Assembly: GCF_025938155.1 (NCBI RefSeq)
Contig: NZ_JAPCZG010000008.1
Span: 167,102 to 231,101 of the forward strand
DNA length: 64,000 nucleotides
DNA from: Novosphingobium sp. KCTC 2891
GTDB taxonomy: Bacteria; Pseudomonadota; Alphaproteobacteria; Sphingomonadales; Sphingomonadaceae
Direction of reading: 5' to 3'
The notes beneath the pieces were generated by a model. The model was not told where the DNA came from, did not search any database, and was given only the letters and a program-made list of their open reading frames with translations. Positions 27,186 to 36,167 of the stretch are shown piece by piece. The translations under genes were made by a program, and so were the position numbers. Each line of letters opens with the position of its first letter. Position 1 is the stretch's first letter.

Positions 27186-28106
27186 TCACTTCACCCAGTC
27201 GAGGCCGATTTCCTCGTAGATTTCGCGGCTGTCGGCCCAGTTTTCCTCGACCTTCACGTGCAGGAACAAGTGGACTTTCACGCCCAGCAGTTCGGCCAGT
27301 TCCTTGCGCGCGGCCTCGCCGATGGCTTTCAGCTTGGATCCGCCCTTGCCCAGGACGATGCCGCGCTGGCTGTCGCGCGCGATCACGATCTGCTGGTGGA
27401 TTTCGACCGAGCCGTCCTTGCGATGCTGGTAGCTTTCGGGCCGCACCGCGCTGTCATAGGGCAGCTCGTCGTGCAGCTGGCGGTAGATCTGCTCGCGCGT
27501 GATTTCGGCCGCGAGCAGGCGCTCCGAAGCGTCGGAAACCTGGTCCTCGGGATAGTGCCAGGCGCCTTCGGGCATCAGCGAGGCAAGCCGGGTCTTGAGT
27601 TCGGCCACGCCATCGCCGGTCAGCGCGGAAACGAAGAACACCTCGTCGAAATTCGCGGCAGCCGAAAGCTCCTCTGCGGCGACCAGCAAGGGTTCCTTGG
27701 CCGTGGAATCGACCTTGTTGAGCACGAGGATCTTGCGCTCGGGCCGCCCCTTCAGGCTTTCCAGGATCGGTTCGAGATATTCGCGCTTCTTCTTGCGCGC
27801 ATCGACCACCAGCAGGATGGCGTCGGCCTCCTGCGCGCCTTCCCATGCGGCGTTGACCATGGCCCGGTCGAGACGGCGCTTGGGCTCGAACAGGCCCGGC
27901 GTATCGGCCAGGATGATCTGCGCGCGGTCGTCGCCGATATCTTCCAGCGCGATGCCCATCAGGCGCGCGCGGGTCGTCTGCGCCTTGGCCGAGACGATCG
28001 CCACTTTCTGTCCGACGATCGCGTTGACCAGCGTGGACTTGCCGGCATTGGGCGCGCCGATCACGGCAACGAGGCCGCACTTTTCCGTCACGTTATGAAA
28101 TTCCAT
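27186..28106 (-). CDS. era: GTPase Era
   Basis: A 306-residue GTPase needed for 30S ribosome maturation. G1 is GAPNAGKS at residues 17-24, G3 is DTPG at 68-71, and G4 is NKVD. The C-terminal KH domain contains VLGKGGSKLKAIGEAAR and binds the 3' end of 16S rRNA. It is the last gene of lepB-rnc-era, a conserved order, and starts 47 bp after the rnc stop. Confidence 0.97.
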   Translation of the reverse strand: MEFHNVTEKCGLVAVIGAPNAGKSTLVNAIVGQKVAIVSAKAQTTRARLMGIALEDIGDDRAQIILADTPGLFEPKRRLDRAMVNAAWEGAQEADAILLVVDARKKKREYLEPILESLKGRPERKILVLNKVDSTAKEPLLVAAEELSAAANFDEVFFVSALTGDGVAELKTRLASLMPEGAWHYPEDQVSDASERLLAAEITREQIYRQLHDELPYDSAVRPESYQHRKDGSVEIHQQIVIARDSQRGIVLGKGGSKLKAIGEAARKELAELLGVKVHLFLHVKVEENWADSREIYEEIGLDWVK

Positions 28107-28153
28107 TCATTGGAGGACCGCCGTGCGGCCAAGATTGCCGCGAGGGCACTGTA

Positions 28154-28843
28154 TCAGCCGAAGCGTTCCATGAACATCCGGGCCGCGGCGGTTTCCGCTT
28201 CCTGCTTGCTCGATCCCTTGGCCTCGGCTTCGCCCACGCCCTTCACCTCGACGCTGACGGTGAACGTCGCGGCGTGATCCGGCCCTTCGCGCGTGACGAG
28301 GGTGTAGACCGGAGGCTTGCGGCGATTGCCCGCCGCCCATTCCTGAAGCGCGGCCTTGGGATGCTTGCGCTGGCCGGTGCCGCCGGCCATCGGCGCCGAC
28401 CAGGCCTTGCGCACGAAGGCGCGCGCCGCATCGAAGCCGCGTTCGATGAACAGCGCCCCGATCAGCGATTCCATCACGTCGCCAAGGATGTTGTCGCTTT
28501 CCGCGCCGCCATCGTCGCGCGCCTGCTTGCCCAGCCGGATGTGCGGCTGGATGCCAAGCGCGCGCGCCACGTCGGCGCAGGTCTCGCGGCTCACCAGCGC
28601 GTTGAGCCGCTGTGACAACTTGCCCTCCGCCGCGCCGGTGGTCTCGAACAGCCAGTCGGCGATGGTGAGGCCCAGCACGCGGTCGCCCAGGAATTCGAGC
28701 CGCTGGTAATCGTGGGCCTCGCCCATCGATCCGTGGGTGAGCGCGGCGAACCAAAGCGCGGCATCGGCGGGCGCGGCGCCGGTCAGCGTTTCCAGAAAAC
28801 GCGCGGTCTCCGCGGCCAGGACGGGGGCAGGGGGCTTGCTCAG
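28154..28843 (-). CDS. rnc: Ribonuclease III, probable CTG start
   Basis: A 229-residue double-strand-specific RNase processing rRNA and mRNA. The catalytic helix is YQRLEFLGDRVLGL, the second acidic cluster is DVMESLIGALFIERG, and a double-stranded RNA-binding domain forms the C terminus. No ATG, GTG or TTG gives a normal N terminus: an ATG at 28927 and a GTG at 28891 would extend it deep into lepB. The CTG at 28843 yields LSKPPAPVLAAE, matches the usual sphingomonad N terminus from memory, overlaps the lepB stop (CTGA), and sits 6-7 nt after a GGAGG. CTG initiation is therefore the best reading. Confidence 0.93.
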   Translation of the reverse strand: MSKPPAPVLAAETARFLETLTGAAPADAALWFAALTHGSMGEAHDYQRLEFLGDRVLGLTIADWLFETTGAAEGKLSQRLNALVSRETCADVARALGIQPHIRLGKQARDDGGAESDNILGDVMESLIGALFIERGFDAARAFVRKAWSAPMAGGTGQRKHPKAALQEWAAGNRRKPPVYTLVTREGPDHAATFTVSVEVKGVGEAEAKGSSKQEAETAAARMFMERFG

Positions 28844-29745
28844 AACATGCCTCCGATGCGGTTCCAGCGCGCGGCGGTGAACCAGGTCCACGGCAGGAAC
28901 CAGTTGGCCGATCCGTCGGTCGACCACATCACGATGGTGGCGCGGCCGACAAGGTTATCCTGCGGGACCAGCCCGATGCCCGCGCCCTCGACCGCCGGGA
29001 AGCGGCTGTCCATCGAGTTGTCGCGGTTGTCGCCCATCAGGAACATATGGCCTTCGGGCACGATGACGGGCGGGGTGTCGTCCTGCGGGCGATAGCCGAG
29101 GTCGAGCACGTTGTAGCTCTTTCCTTCCGGCAGTGTTTCCTGGAACTGCGGGTAGTGGCAGCTCGCCGAGCCGTCCTTCTCCAGCGCCTCGAACTCTGGC
29201 GCGATGCAGTTGGTGTTGGTGGAAACCGGGATCACGAAGTCCGCAATGCGCTTCTTCGCCACGGCCTTGCCGTTGATGTGCAGCACGCCTCCGATCATCT
29301 GGATCGTGTCGCCCGGCAGGCCGATCACGCGCTTGATATAGTCCACGTCGTTGCCGGGAGGTGCCTTGAAGATCACCACGTCGCCGCGCGCGGGCTGGCC
29401 GGCGAGGATACGGCTGGGCAGCAGCGGCAGACTGAACGGCAGCGAATACTTCGAGTAGCCGAAGGGCCACTTGGCGGCGAGCAGGTAGTCGCCGTTCTCG
29501 AGCCGGGGCAGCATCGATTCCGACGGGATGTTGAATGGCGAGAAAATGAAGCTGCGGAAGATCGCGACGATCAGCACCAGCTTCACGAGGAAGACGGGGA
29601 AGCTGTCCTCCTTCTTGTCCTTCTTCACGCGCGCGTCGGCGGAATTGGGGGCGGCCATCGTCGTCTCCGGTTTCTTGTCCGGCGCGGGCGCGGAGGTCCC
29701 TTCCACGGGCGCATCGTCGGGGGTGGTGTTCATCGTGGCGGTCAT
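28840..29745 (-). CDS. lepB: Signal peptidase I
   Basis: A 301-residue membrane serine protease that removes signal peptides at the periplasmic face. The catalytic Ser is Ser77 in IPSESM and the general base is Lys138 in DYIKRVIGLPGD; MGDNRDNSMDSR is also present. It has a charged, proline-rich N-terminal extension of about 48 residues before the single transmembrane helix. The ATG at 29745 is chosen; an in-frame ATG at 29733 is also possible. First gene of the lepB-rnc-era operon, divergent from pgi. Confidence 0.95.
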   Translation of the reverse strand: MTATMNTTPDDAPVEGTSAPAPDKKPETTMAAPNSADARVKKDKKEDSFPVFLVKLVLIVAIFRSFIFSPFNIPSESMLPRLENGDYLLAAKWPFGYSKYSLPFSLPLLPSRILAGQPARGDVVIFKAPPGNDVDYIKRVIGLPGDTIQMIGGVLHINGKAVAKKRIADFVIPVSTNTNCIAPEFEALEKDGSASCHYPQFQETLPEGKSYNVLDLGYRPQDDTPPVIVPEGHMFLMGDNRDNSMDSRFPAVEGAGIGLVPQDNLVGRATIVMWSTDGSANWFLPWTWFTAARWNRIGGMF

Positions 29746-29902
29746 GTGGAGGGGCCTTGCGTCCGTCAAGCGGGATATTCGGGCGAGATACCCCCCGAAA
29801 TACGATTTCATGCATGGTCCTTCGATGAACGGCGGTGCTTGGCGGACGGACGTCGAGCGGGCACAAGGGCGCCAATACCGCAGTTGCGAAAGGAACAAGA
29901 CG

Positions 29903-31438
29903 ATGGCGGACCCCGCCGCGGCGCTCTGGCGCGAACTCGAAGCCCTGGAATCGCCCACGCTTGGCGCGCTCTTTGCCGATGCGGGCCGGCTCGACCGCTT
30001 CTGCACCACGCTCGACCTGCCGGGCGGCCCGATTCGCTTCGACTGGGCCAAGACCCATCTTTCCGATCCGATCGCGGACGTCCTGACGCGGATCGCCGAG
30101 GCGATGGACTTTGCCGACAAGTGCGAGGATCTTTTCGGGGGCGAGAGGATCAACAACACCGAGGGCCGCGCCGCCGAGCATACCGCGGAGCGCGGCATCG
30201 GCGCTCCGGCCAGCGTCGAGGAGGCCCACGCGCTGCACAGCCGCATGAAGCTGCTGGTCGAAGCGATCCACGAAGGCTTGCTGGGCGAGGTGAAAAGCCT
30301 GATCCACATCGGCATCGGCGGCTCGGCGCTCGGCCCCGCGCTCGCGCTTGACGCGCTGGCGCGCGACGAGTGCAAGGTTGCGGTCCATGTCGTCTCCAAC
30401 ATTGACGGTTGCGCGCTCGAAGCGGCGATGAAGCAGTGCGACCCCGCCACCACGATGATCGCCGTCGCTTCCAAGACGTTCACCACCACCGAAACGATGA
30501 CCAACGCCGCCTCGGCGATCGAATGGCTCAGCGAAGCGGGTGTCGCCGATCCCTATGGCCGCGTGGTCGCGCTGACCGCCAGCCCGGAAAAGGCCGTGGA
30601 ATGGGGCGTCGATGAAACACGCGTGCTGCCGTTCAGCGAAACTGTCGGCGGGCGCTATTCGCTGTGGTCGTCGATCGGCTTTCCGATCGCGCTGGCGCTG
30701 GGCTGGGAAGCCTTCGCCGAGTTCCTCGAGGGTGCCAACGCCATCGACAACCACTTCATCGATGCCGATTGGGCCGAGAACGTCGTGGTCCGCGCCGCTT
30801 TCGCCGATCTCTATTACACGCAGGTTCGCGGGTGCCAGACTCGCGCCGTCTTCGCCTATGACGAACGGCTGGCGCTGCTGCCCGACTATCTCCAGCAGCT
30901 GGAGATGGAATCGAATGGCAAGCGCGTGACCGCGCAGGGCGAGCCGCTGGGCCGTCCTTCCGCGCCCGTGACCTGGGGCGGGGTGGGGACGGATTCGCAG
31001 CATGCCGTGTTCCAGCTGCTCCACCAGGGCACGCACCTGATCCCCGTCGATTTCCTCGCGGTGAAGATCCCTGGCCACGATCTTGATCCGGCGCACCACC
31101 AGATCCTGCTTTCCAACTGCTTCGCCCAAGGCGCGGCGCTGATGGCGGGCAAGGCTGCGGACGCTGGCGACCCGCTGGGCGGCGCGCGCGCCTATCCCGG
31201 CGACCGCCCTTCCGCCACCATCCTGTGCGATGATCTCAACCCCGCCACGCTGGGCGCGCTGATTGCGTTCCACGAACACCGCACGTTCGTTTCGGCCATG
31301 CTTCTGGGCATCAACCCGTTCGACCAGTTCGGCGTGGAACTGGGCAAGGCCATCGCCAAGCAGATCGACGCGGGCGGTGGCGAGGGCTTCGATCCCTCGA
31401 CCGAGGCGCTGCTGGCGGCCGCCGGGATCGGCGTCTGA
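29903..31438 (+). CDS. pgi: Glucose-6-phosphate isomerase
   Basis: A 511-residue enzyme interconverting glucose-6-phosphate and fructose-6-phosphate. HIGIGGSALGP, the phosphate-binding ASKTFTTTETMTNA, the SIS-type signature SVGGRYSLWSSIG-like segment (here TVGGRYSLWSS) and the C-terminal QFGVELGK are all present. The ATG at 29903 follows AAAGGAAC with about 8 nt spacing. The 157-bp gap to lepB is a divergent promoter region with an imperfect inverted repeat at 29776-29802. Confidence 0.96.
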   Translation: MADPAAALWRELEALESPTLGALFADAGRLDRFCTTLDLPGGPIRFDWAKTHLSDPIADVLTRIAEAMDFADKCEDLFGGERINNTEGRAAEHTAERGIGAPASVEEAHALHSRMKLLVEAIHEGLLGEVKSLIHIGIGGSALGPALALDALARDECKVAVHVVSNIDGCALEAAMKQCDPATTMIAVASKTFTTTETMTNAASAIEWLSEAGVADPYGRVVALTASPEKAVEWGVDETRVLPFSETVGGRYSLWSSIGFPIALALGWEAFAEFLEGANAIDNHFIDADWAENVVVRAAFADLYYTQVRGCQTRAVFAYDERLALLPDYLQQLEMESNGKRVTAQGEPLGRPSAPVTWGGVGTDSQHAVFQLLHQGTHLIPVDFLAVKIPGHDLDPAHHQILLSNCFAQGAALMAGKAADAGDPLGGARAYPGDRPSATILCDDLNPATLGALIAFHEHRTFVSAMLLGINPFDQFGVELGKAIAKQIDAGGGEGFDPSTEALLAAAGIGV

Positions 31439-31455
31439 CAGGGTAACGTCACGAA

Positions 31456-31479
31456 GGGGCGCGGATTTGTCCGCGCCCC
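31456..31479 (+). terminator. Terminator-like hairpin after pgi
   Basis: GGGGCGCGGA and TCCGCGCCCC form a perfect 10-bp stem with a TTTG loop, 18 nt after the pgi stop. No T tract follows. Confidence 0.7.
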
Positions 31480-31535
31480 CATTGGCAAGCGGCGCTGCCT
31501 CCCCCCATATGCGCCCCACTTACCAGGAGCGACAC

Positions 31536-32900
31536 ATGGCCGGGCAGGATTACGACTACGACTACGACCTTTTCGTCATCGGTGCTGGATCGGGCGGCGT
31601 GCGCGCCAGCCGGATCGCGTCATCGCACGGCGCACGCGTGGCGGTGGCGGAGGAATACCGGGTCGGCGGCACCTGCGTGATCCGGGGCTGCGTGCCCAAG
31701 AAGCTGCTTGTCTACGGCTCGCATTTCGCCGAGGAACTCCAGGACGCGGCCAACTATGGCTGGACGGTCGAGAAGATGACCTTCGACTGGGCTACGCTGC
31801 GCGACGCGGTGAACAAGGACGTCGACCGGCTCAACGCGGCCTACACCTCCACGCTGGAAAACAACAAGGTCGAACGCTTCCTCGAGCGTGCCACGATCAC
31901 CGGGCCGCATTCGGTGCGGCTTGCGGATTCGGGGCGCGAGATCACCGCGAAGTTCATCCTCGTGGCCACGGGCGCCTGGCCGGTGACGCCGGGGATCAAA
32001 GGAGCAGAGCACTGCATCACCTCGAACGAGGTGTTCCACCTGCCCGAACTGCCCAAGAAGGTGGTGATCGCGGGGGCTGGCTATATTGCGCTGGAATTCG
32101 CGGGCATTTTCAACGCGCTGGGCAGTCACGTCACGGTGGTGAACCGCAGCGAGACGCTGCTGCGCGGCTATGACGAAGCGCTGCGCGATCGCTTGCTCCA
32201 GATCACCATGGCGCGCGGCATCGAATACAAGTTCAACTGCCCCTTCGAGAAGGTGGTGAAGCGCGAGGACGGCACGCTGGAGGCCTGGCTGAAGAACCAG
32301 CCCGAGCCGCTCGTTGCCGACGTCATTCTCGTCGCCACCGGCCGCCGTCCAAAGACGGACGGACTGGGCCTGGAAACCGCCGGCGTCGAACTGGGCGAGG
32401 GCGGTGAAATCAAGGTGGACGCGCGCGGTCAGACCACGTGCGAGAGCATCTATGCGGTGGGCGACGTGACCGACCGCGTCCAGTTGACGCCCATTGCCAT
32501 CCGCGAGGGCCAGGCCTTTGCCGACCGCGTGTTCGGCGGCAAGGATACCGAGATCGACTACGACTGCATCCCCAGTGCGGTGTTCTCGCAGCCGCCGCTG
32601 GCCAGCGTGGGCCTGACCGAAGGGCAGGCGCGCAACAAGTATGGCAGCGTGAAGGTCTATTCCTCGGACTTCCGGCCGATGAAGAACGTGTTTGGCCACC
32701 GTCCGGAACGCGGGCTGTACAAGATGGTGGTGGATGCGGGGACAGACCGCGTGCTCGGCCTGCACATGATTGGGCCCGAAGCCCCCGAAATCCTCCAGGC
32801 GGCGGCGATCGCGGTGAAAGCAGGGCTGACCAAGGCCGACTTCGACGCCACCGTGGCGCTGCATCCCTCGATGGCCGAGGAACTCGTGCTGATGAAGTAA
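31536..32900 (+). CDS. gor: Glutathione-disulfide reductase
   Basis: A 454-residue FAD-dependent NADPH:GSSG reductase. The FAD loop is FVIGAGSGGVRASR, the redox-active disulfide is Cys47/Cys52 in GGTCVIRGCVPKK (the CVIRGC form typical of glutathione reductases in alphaproteobacteria and plants), and the catalytic His is His443 in LHPSMAEE. The ATG at 31536 has AGGAG 9 nt upstream; the frame runs back into pgi but that part is not coding. It maintains the glutathione pool that MAPEG-type proteins would use. Confidence 0.94.
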   Translation: MAGQDYDYDYDLFVIGAGSGGVRASRIASSHGARVAVAEEYRVGGTCVIRGCVPKKLLVYGSHFAEELQDAANYGWTVEKMTFDWATLRDAVNKDVDRLNAAYTSTLENNKVERFLERATITGPHSVRLADSGREITAKFILVATGAWPVTPGIKGAEHCITSNEVFHLPELPKKVVIAGAGYIALEFAGIFNALGSHVTVVNRSETLLRGYDEALRDRLLQITMARGIEYKFNCPFEKVVKREDGTLEAWLKNQPEPLVADVILVATGRRPKTDGLGLETAGVELGEGGEIKVDARGQTTCESIYAVGDVTDRVQLTPIAIREGQAFADRVFGGKDTEIDYDCIPSAVFSQPPLASVGLTEGQARNKYGSVKVYSSDFRPMKNVFGHRPERGLYKMVVDAGTDRVLGLHMIGPEAPEILQAAAIAVKAGLTKADFDATVALHPSMAEELVLMK

Positions 32901-32964
32901 GGTTGCGGATTGCAACTTATGTGATAATCTCTCCCGCAAATCAATCAATGCGGGGGAGAGCATC

Positions 32965-34002
32965 ATGGATCAATCCGGCAGCACGGTGCTGGTCACCGGC
33001 GGCAGCGGCTATATTGCCGGGTTCCTCATCCGCCAGCTGCTCGCGGCGGGCTGGACCGTCCACACCACGGTCCGTTCGCTGTCCCGCGAGAATGAGCTTC
33101 GCCCGCAGCTGGGCGGCACGGCGGGGACGCTGCGCTTCTTCGCCGCCGACCTGAACGACGATGCCGGCTGGGACGATGCCGCCGCCGGATGCAGCCATGT
33201 CGCTCACGTCGCCTCGCCTTTTCCGCTCGGCATTCCGAAGGACGCGGACGAACTGGTCCGTCCGGCGCGAGAAGGCGCTTTGCGCGCCCTCCGTGCGGCG
33301 AAGCGCGCGGGCGCCGTCCGGTTCGTCCAGACCTCGTCCTTCGCCGCGGTGGGCTATGGCCATGGGCGCAATGCCTATTCGGGGTCGCACACCTTCACCG
33401 AGCGCGACTGGACCAACCTCGAGGACCCGGGCCTCGCGCCCTACATCCGCAGCAAGACCGTGGCCGAACGCACCGCGCGCGAGTGGGTGGCGGCCGAAGG
33501 CGAGGGGATGGAGTTCGTCACGGTCAACCCGGTTGCGGTGCTTGGCCCGGTCGCCAGTGCGGACATTTCCACCTCGATCGAAATCGTCCGGCAACTTCTG
33601 ACCGGCGCGATCCCCGCGTTGCCCGACGTCGGGTTTGGCGTGGTGGACGTGCGTGACGTTGCGGACCTCCATGTCCGCGCGCTGACCGTGCCCGGCCTCT
33701 CGGGCGAACGCTTTCTCGCGTCCGGCCCGTTCCTGACGTTCGCCGAGATCGCCGCGGTCTTGAAACGCGAGCTGGGCCATGAAGCGCGCAAGGTGCCCAC
33801 GCGCCGGTTGCCCGACTGGATCGTGCGGACGGGGGCGCTGTTCAGCCCCTCGCTCAAGCAGATCGCGGGCGAACTCGGCAAAGTGCGCGCCGCGTCGTCT
33901 GACCATGCGCGGCACCGCGTGGGCTGGACCATGCATCCCGCCGAGCAGACGGTGGTCGATACCGCGCGCAGCCTGATCGACCGGGGCATCGTCAAGGTGT
34001 GA
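32965..34002 (+). CDS. NAD(P)-dependent epimerase/reductase, extended SDR family
   Basis: A 345-residue extended short-chain dehydrogenase. The cofactor loop TGGSGYIAG is at residues 11-19, and the catalytic YxxxK is YIRSK, preceded by the VQTSSFAAVGYG strand with active-site serines. The arrangement resembles dihydroflavonol-4-reductase-like enzymes, which reduce aldehydes or ketones; the natural substrate cannot be assigned. Single-gene unit 64 bp after gor, with GGGGGAGAG 7 nt before the ATG. Confidence 0.8.
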   Translation: MDQSGSTVLVTGGSGYIAGFLIRQLLAAGWTVHTTVRSLSRENELRPQLGGTAGTLRFFAADLNDDAGWDDAAAGCSHVAHVASPFPLGIPKDADELVRPAREGALRALRAAKRAGAVRFVQTSSFAAVGYGHGRNAYSGSHTFTERDWTNLEDPGLAPYIRSKTVAERTAREWVAAEGEGMEFVTVNPVAVLGPVASADISTSIEIVRQLLTGAIPALPDVGFGVVDVRDVADLHVRALTVPGLSGERFLASGPFLTFAEIAAVLKRELGHEARKVPTRRLPDWIVRTGALFSPSLKQIAGELGKVRAASSDHARHRVGWTMHPAEQTVVDTARSLIDRGIVKV

Positions 34003-34012
34003 CGTAACGGGG

Positions 34013-34762
34013 TCAGATTCCGGCGTACCACTGGTAGCCGGAATGGTCCTCCCAATAGCCGCCCTTGCCGCCGTGTATGCCCGCGAGCGTGGCCACTGCC
34101 TCGATCCGCATCACATACTTGGCCTGCTTGTAGCCCAGTTGCCGCTCGACCCGCAGCCGCAGGGGTGCGCCGTGGCCTACGGATAACGGCTGCCCGTTCA
34201 TGGTGTGCGCCAGGATCGTCTGGGGATGGAACGCGTCCACCAGATCGATGCTCTCGTAATAGGGCTGGCCGGCGTAGTCGTCGGCGCAGTGGAACACGAT
34301 GTAGCGCGCGTTCGAGGAAAGCCCGGCGCGTTTCAGCAGCAGGCCCAGCGGAACGCCGGTCCACTCGCCGATGGCGCTCCAGCCTTCGACGCAATCGTGC
34401 CGGGTGATCTGCGTGCGCGCCGGCGCGGTGCGGAGCTGCGCCAGCGAAACGGCCAGTGGATGCGCGACCATGCCGCCGACCATCAGGCGCCAATCGGCAA
34501 AGCCCGCAGCGGCATGACCGGTCCAGTCGGGTGCGGCAGGCCGGCGCGACCCGTTCTCGCGGAATACCGGCGAAAGATCGGCTCGGGTGAACTCCGGGGC
34601 TAGGGCATGGCGATCCGTTACGAGATGCTGTGCGCTCATCGTCGCCTTCTCGCCCAGCGTGAGCACGCGGCGCACCGTGGGGGAGGCGGTGATGCGGTCG
34701 CAGCCGGCGAGCATCAGCCCCGCGCCGCCGATCAGGGCGTGGCGCCGCGTGATGATCGTCAT
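34013..34762 (-). CDS. Molybdopterin-dependent oxidoreductase (sulfite oxidase-like fold), Tat-type lipoprotein signal
   Basis: A 249-residue protein of the sulfite oxidase/YedY superfamily. The molybdenum-ligating cysteine is Cys124 in RHDCVEGWS, followed by GEWTGVPLG; the C-terminal GHGAPLRLRV and LGYKQAKYV are family hallmarks. The N terminus has a twin arginine (TRRHALIGG) and then LMLAGC with Cys21 in a lipobox, so a Tat-exported lipoprotein is likely. Its ATG overlaps the stop of the cytochrome b gene (ATGA), which supports a two-subunit electron-transfer enzyme. Substrate unknown. Confidence 0.85.
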   Translation of the reverse strand: MTIITRRHALIGGAGLMLAGCDRITASPTVRRVLTLGEKATMSAQHLVTDRHALAPEFTRADLSPVFRENGSRRPAAPDWTGHAAAGFADWRLMVGGMVAHPLAVSLAQLRTAPARTQITRHDCVEGWSAIGEWTGVPLGLLLKRAGLSSNARYIVFHCADDYAGQPYYESIDLVDAFHPQTILAHTMNGQPLSVGHGAPLRLRVERQLGYKQAKYVMRIEAVATLAGIHGGKGGYWEDHSGYQWYAGI

Positions 34763-35565
34763 GGCCGCTTCTCCGCCGGGAGCTTATACCAGCCCGTCAC
34801 CATCGAGCGCAGTTCGCTGAACGTCCCGGCCAGCACCACCATCAGCAGGTGGACCGCGATGAACGCCGCCAGCGCCGCCGCGCAAAGGAAGTGGATCGAC
34901 CGCGCCGATTGCCGCCCGCCGAACAGATCCAGCAGGTAAGGCCACGCCGCGTTGATGGCGGGCGACATGGTCAGCCCGGTCAGCACGACCAGCGGGATAA
35001 GCGCGAAGATTACCGTCAGATAGGCGATTTTCTGCAAGGGATTGTAGGCCCGCGCCGCTTCCCCCTTGGGAAAGCGGAGCCGGGCGTGGTTCTTCACGTC
35101 ATTCCAGAGATGGCGCAGCGAGCTTTCCTCGCGCGTCAGCGCCAGATCGCGCCACAGGTGCCGCGACAGGACCGCGTAGGTCACGAACATCAGCCCGGAT
35201 AGCACCAGCACCCACGCGAAGAAGAAGTGCCATTCCCGCGCGGCGGCAAGGTTGTAGCTGGACGGGATCGTGACCAGCGGGGGAAAGGCCACGTCGGTGC
35301 CCTGTGCATATCCCAGCACGCCGGTGGTGGGGACCTCGTGATCGCCCAGCATCAGGAACCCTTGGGTGCCCCGGTTGCCGATGACGAGCCACGGATGATC
35401 CGGATTGGCGCCGAACTTGCCCCAGTAAAGCCGGGGATGGGCATTGAAGATCATCGCTCCGCTCATCAGCATGATGAAGATGCAGAGCGCGTTGACCCAG
35501 TGCCACAGCCGCACCGGCAGGCGCGTGCGATAGATCAGTGTGCGTTCGGATTCTCGCGCTGGCAC
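34759..35565 (-). CDS. Cytochrome b561-type membrane subunit for the molybdoenzyme
   Basis: A 268-residue membrane protein with about five helices. Histidines suited to haem b ligation lie in RLWHWVNALCIF, REWHFFFAW, SIHFLCAA and FIAVHLLMV. It would pass electrons between the quinone pool and the periplasmic molybdopterin protein encoded by the overlapping next gene. The start is a GTG at 35565 with GGGAG 7 nt upstream; the frame is open further up but reaches into the VOC gene. 50 bp downstream of the VOC gene. Confidence 0.82.
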   Translation of the reverse strand: MPARESERTLIYRTRLPVRLWHWVNALCIFIMLMSGAMIFNAHPRLYWGKFGANPDHPWLVIGNRGTQGFLMLGDHEVPTTGVLGYAQGTDVAFPPLVTIPSSYNLAAAREWHFFFAWVLVLSGLMFVTYAVLSRHLWRDLALTREESSLRHLWNDVKNHARLRFPKGEAARAYNPLQKIAYLTVIFALIPLVVLTGLTMSPAINAAWPYLLDLFGGRQSARSIHFLCAAALAAFIAVHLLMVVLAGTFSELRSMVTGWYKLPAEKRP

Positions 35566-35615
35566 GTTGATCTCCCGGCTTCGGCGCGGAGGATGCCATG
35601 GTTGGGCAGCGCGGC

Positions 35616-36167
35616 CTAGTCCTTGCGGTTGTGCGCGTGCAGCCAGTCGGCGTGGCGCGGCGCCTTTTTCGTCACCGACCATTCGTCCAGCATGGGCCGG
35701 GCGACGCGCTTCAGTTCGGCGTATTGTTCGGGCGTGCCGATATCGGCAGCCAGTTCGACCCGGTGCCCGTTGGGATCGAAGAAATAGATCGACTGGAACA
35801 CCCCGTGATGCGTCGGCCCCAGCACGTCCACGCCCTCGCTCTCGATGTGCGCCTTGGCGGCCAGCAGTGCGTCCACGTCGGGGACGCGAAAGGCGAGGTG
35901 TTGCACCCATTCGGGCGTGTTCGGGTCGCGGCCCATCGGCGGCTGCTCGGGCAACTCGAAAAAGGCCAGGACGTTGCCGTTCCCGGCATCGAGGAACACG
36001 TGCATGTAAGGATCGTAGGCGCCAGTGGACGGCACGTGATCCTCGGCAAAGGCGGTCACGTATTCCATGCCCAGAACGCGGGCGTACCAGTCGACCGTTT
36101 CCTTCGCATCGCGGCAACGATAGGCGGCGTGGTGAATGCCGCCGAGCCTGACAGGGTGCGCGCTCAT
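35616..36167 (-). CDS. VOC (glyoxalase/bleomycin resistance/dioxygenase) family protein
   Basis: A 183-residue vicinal-oxygen-chelate protein. The N-terminal metal-ligand segment is [16 protein letters not shown], followed by [10 protein letters not shown] and [12 protein letters not shown], giving the His/His/Glu-type ligands of the fold. Its ATG overlaps the stop of the 4-hydroxyphenylpyruvate dioxygenase gene by 4 nt, so a role in tyrosine/homogentisate breakdown is suggested, but the reaction is not determined. Confidence 0.8.
   Translation of the reverse strand: MSAHPVRLGGIHHAAYRCRDAKETVDWYARVLGMEYVTAFAEDHVPSTGAYDPYMHVFLDAGNGNVLAFFELPEQPPMGRDPNTPEWVQHLAFRVPDVDALLAAKAHIESEGVDVLGPTHHGVFQSIYFFDPNGHRVELAADIGTPEQYAELKRVARPMLDEWSVTKKAPRHADWLHAHNRKD

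Noticed and set aside
28955..31519. 854-residue open frame on the minus strand
   Set aside because: Antisense to pgi and out of frame with lepB; both of those are certain genes.
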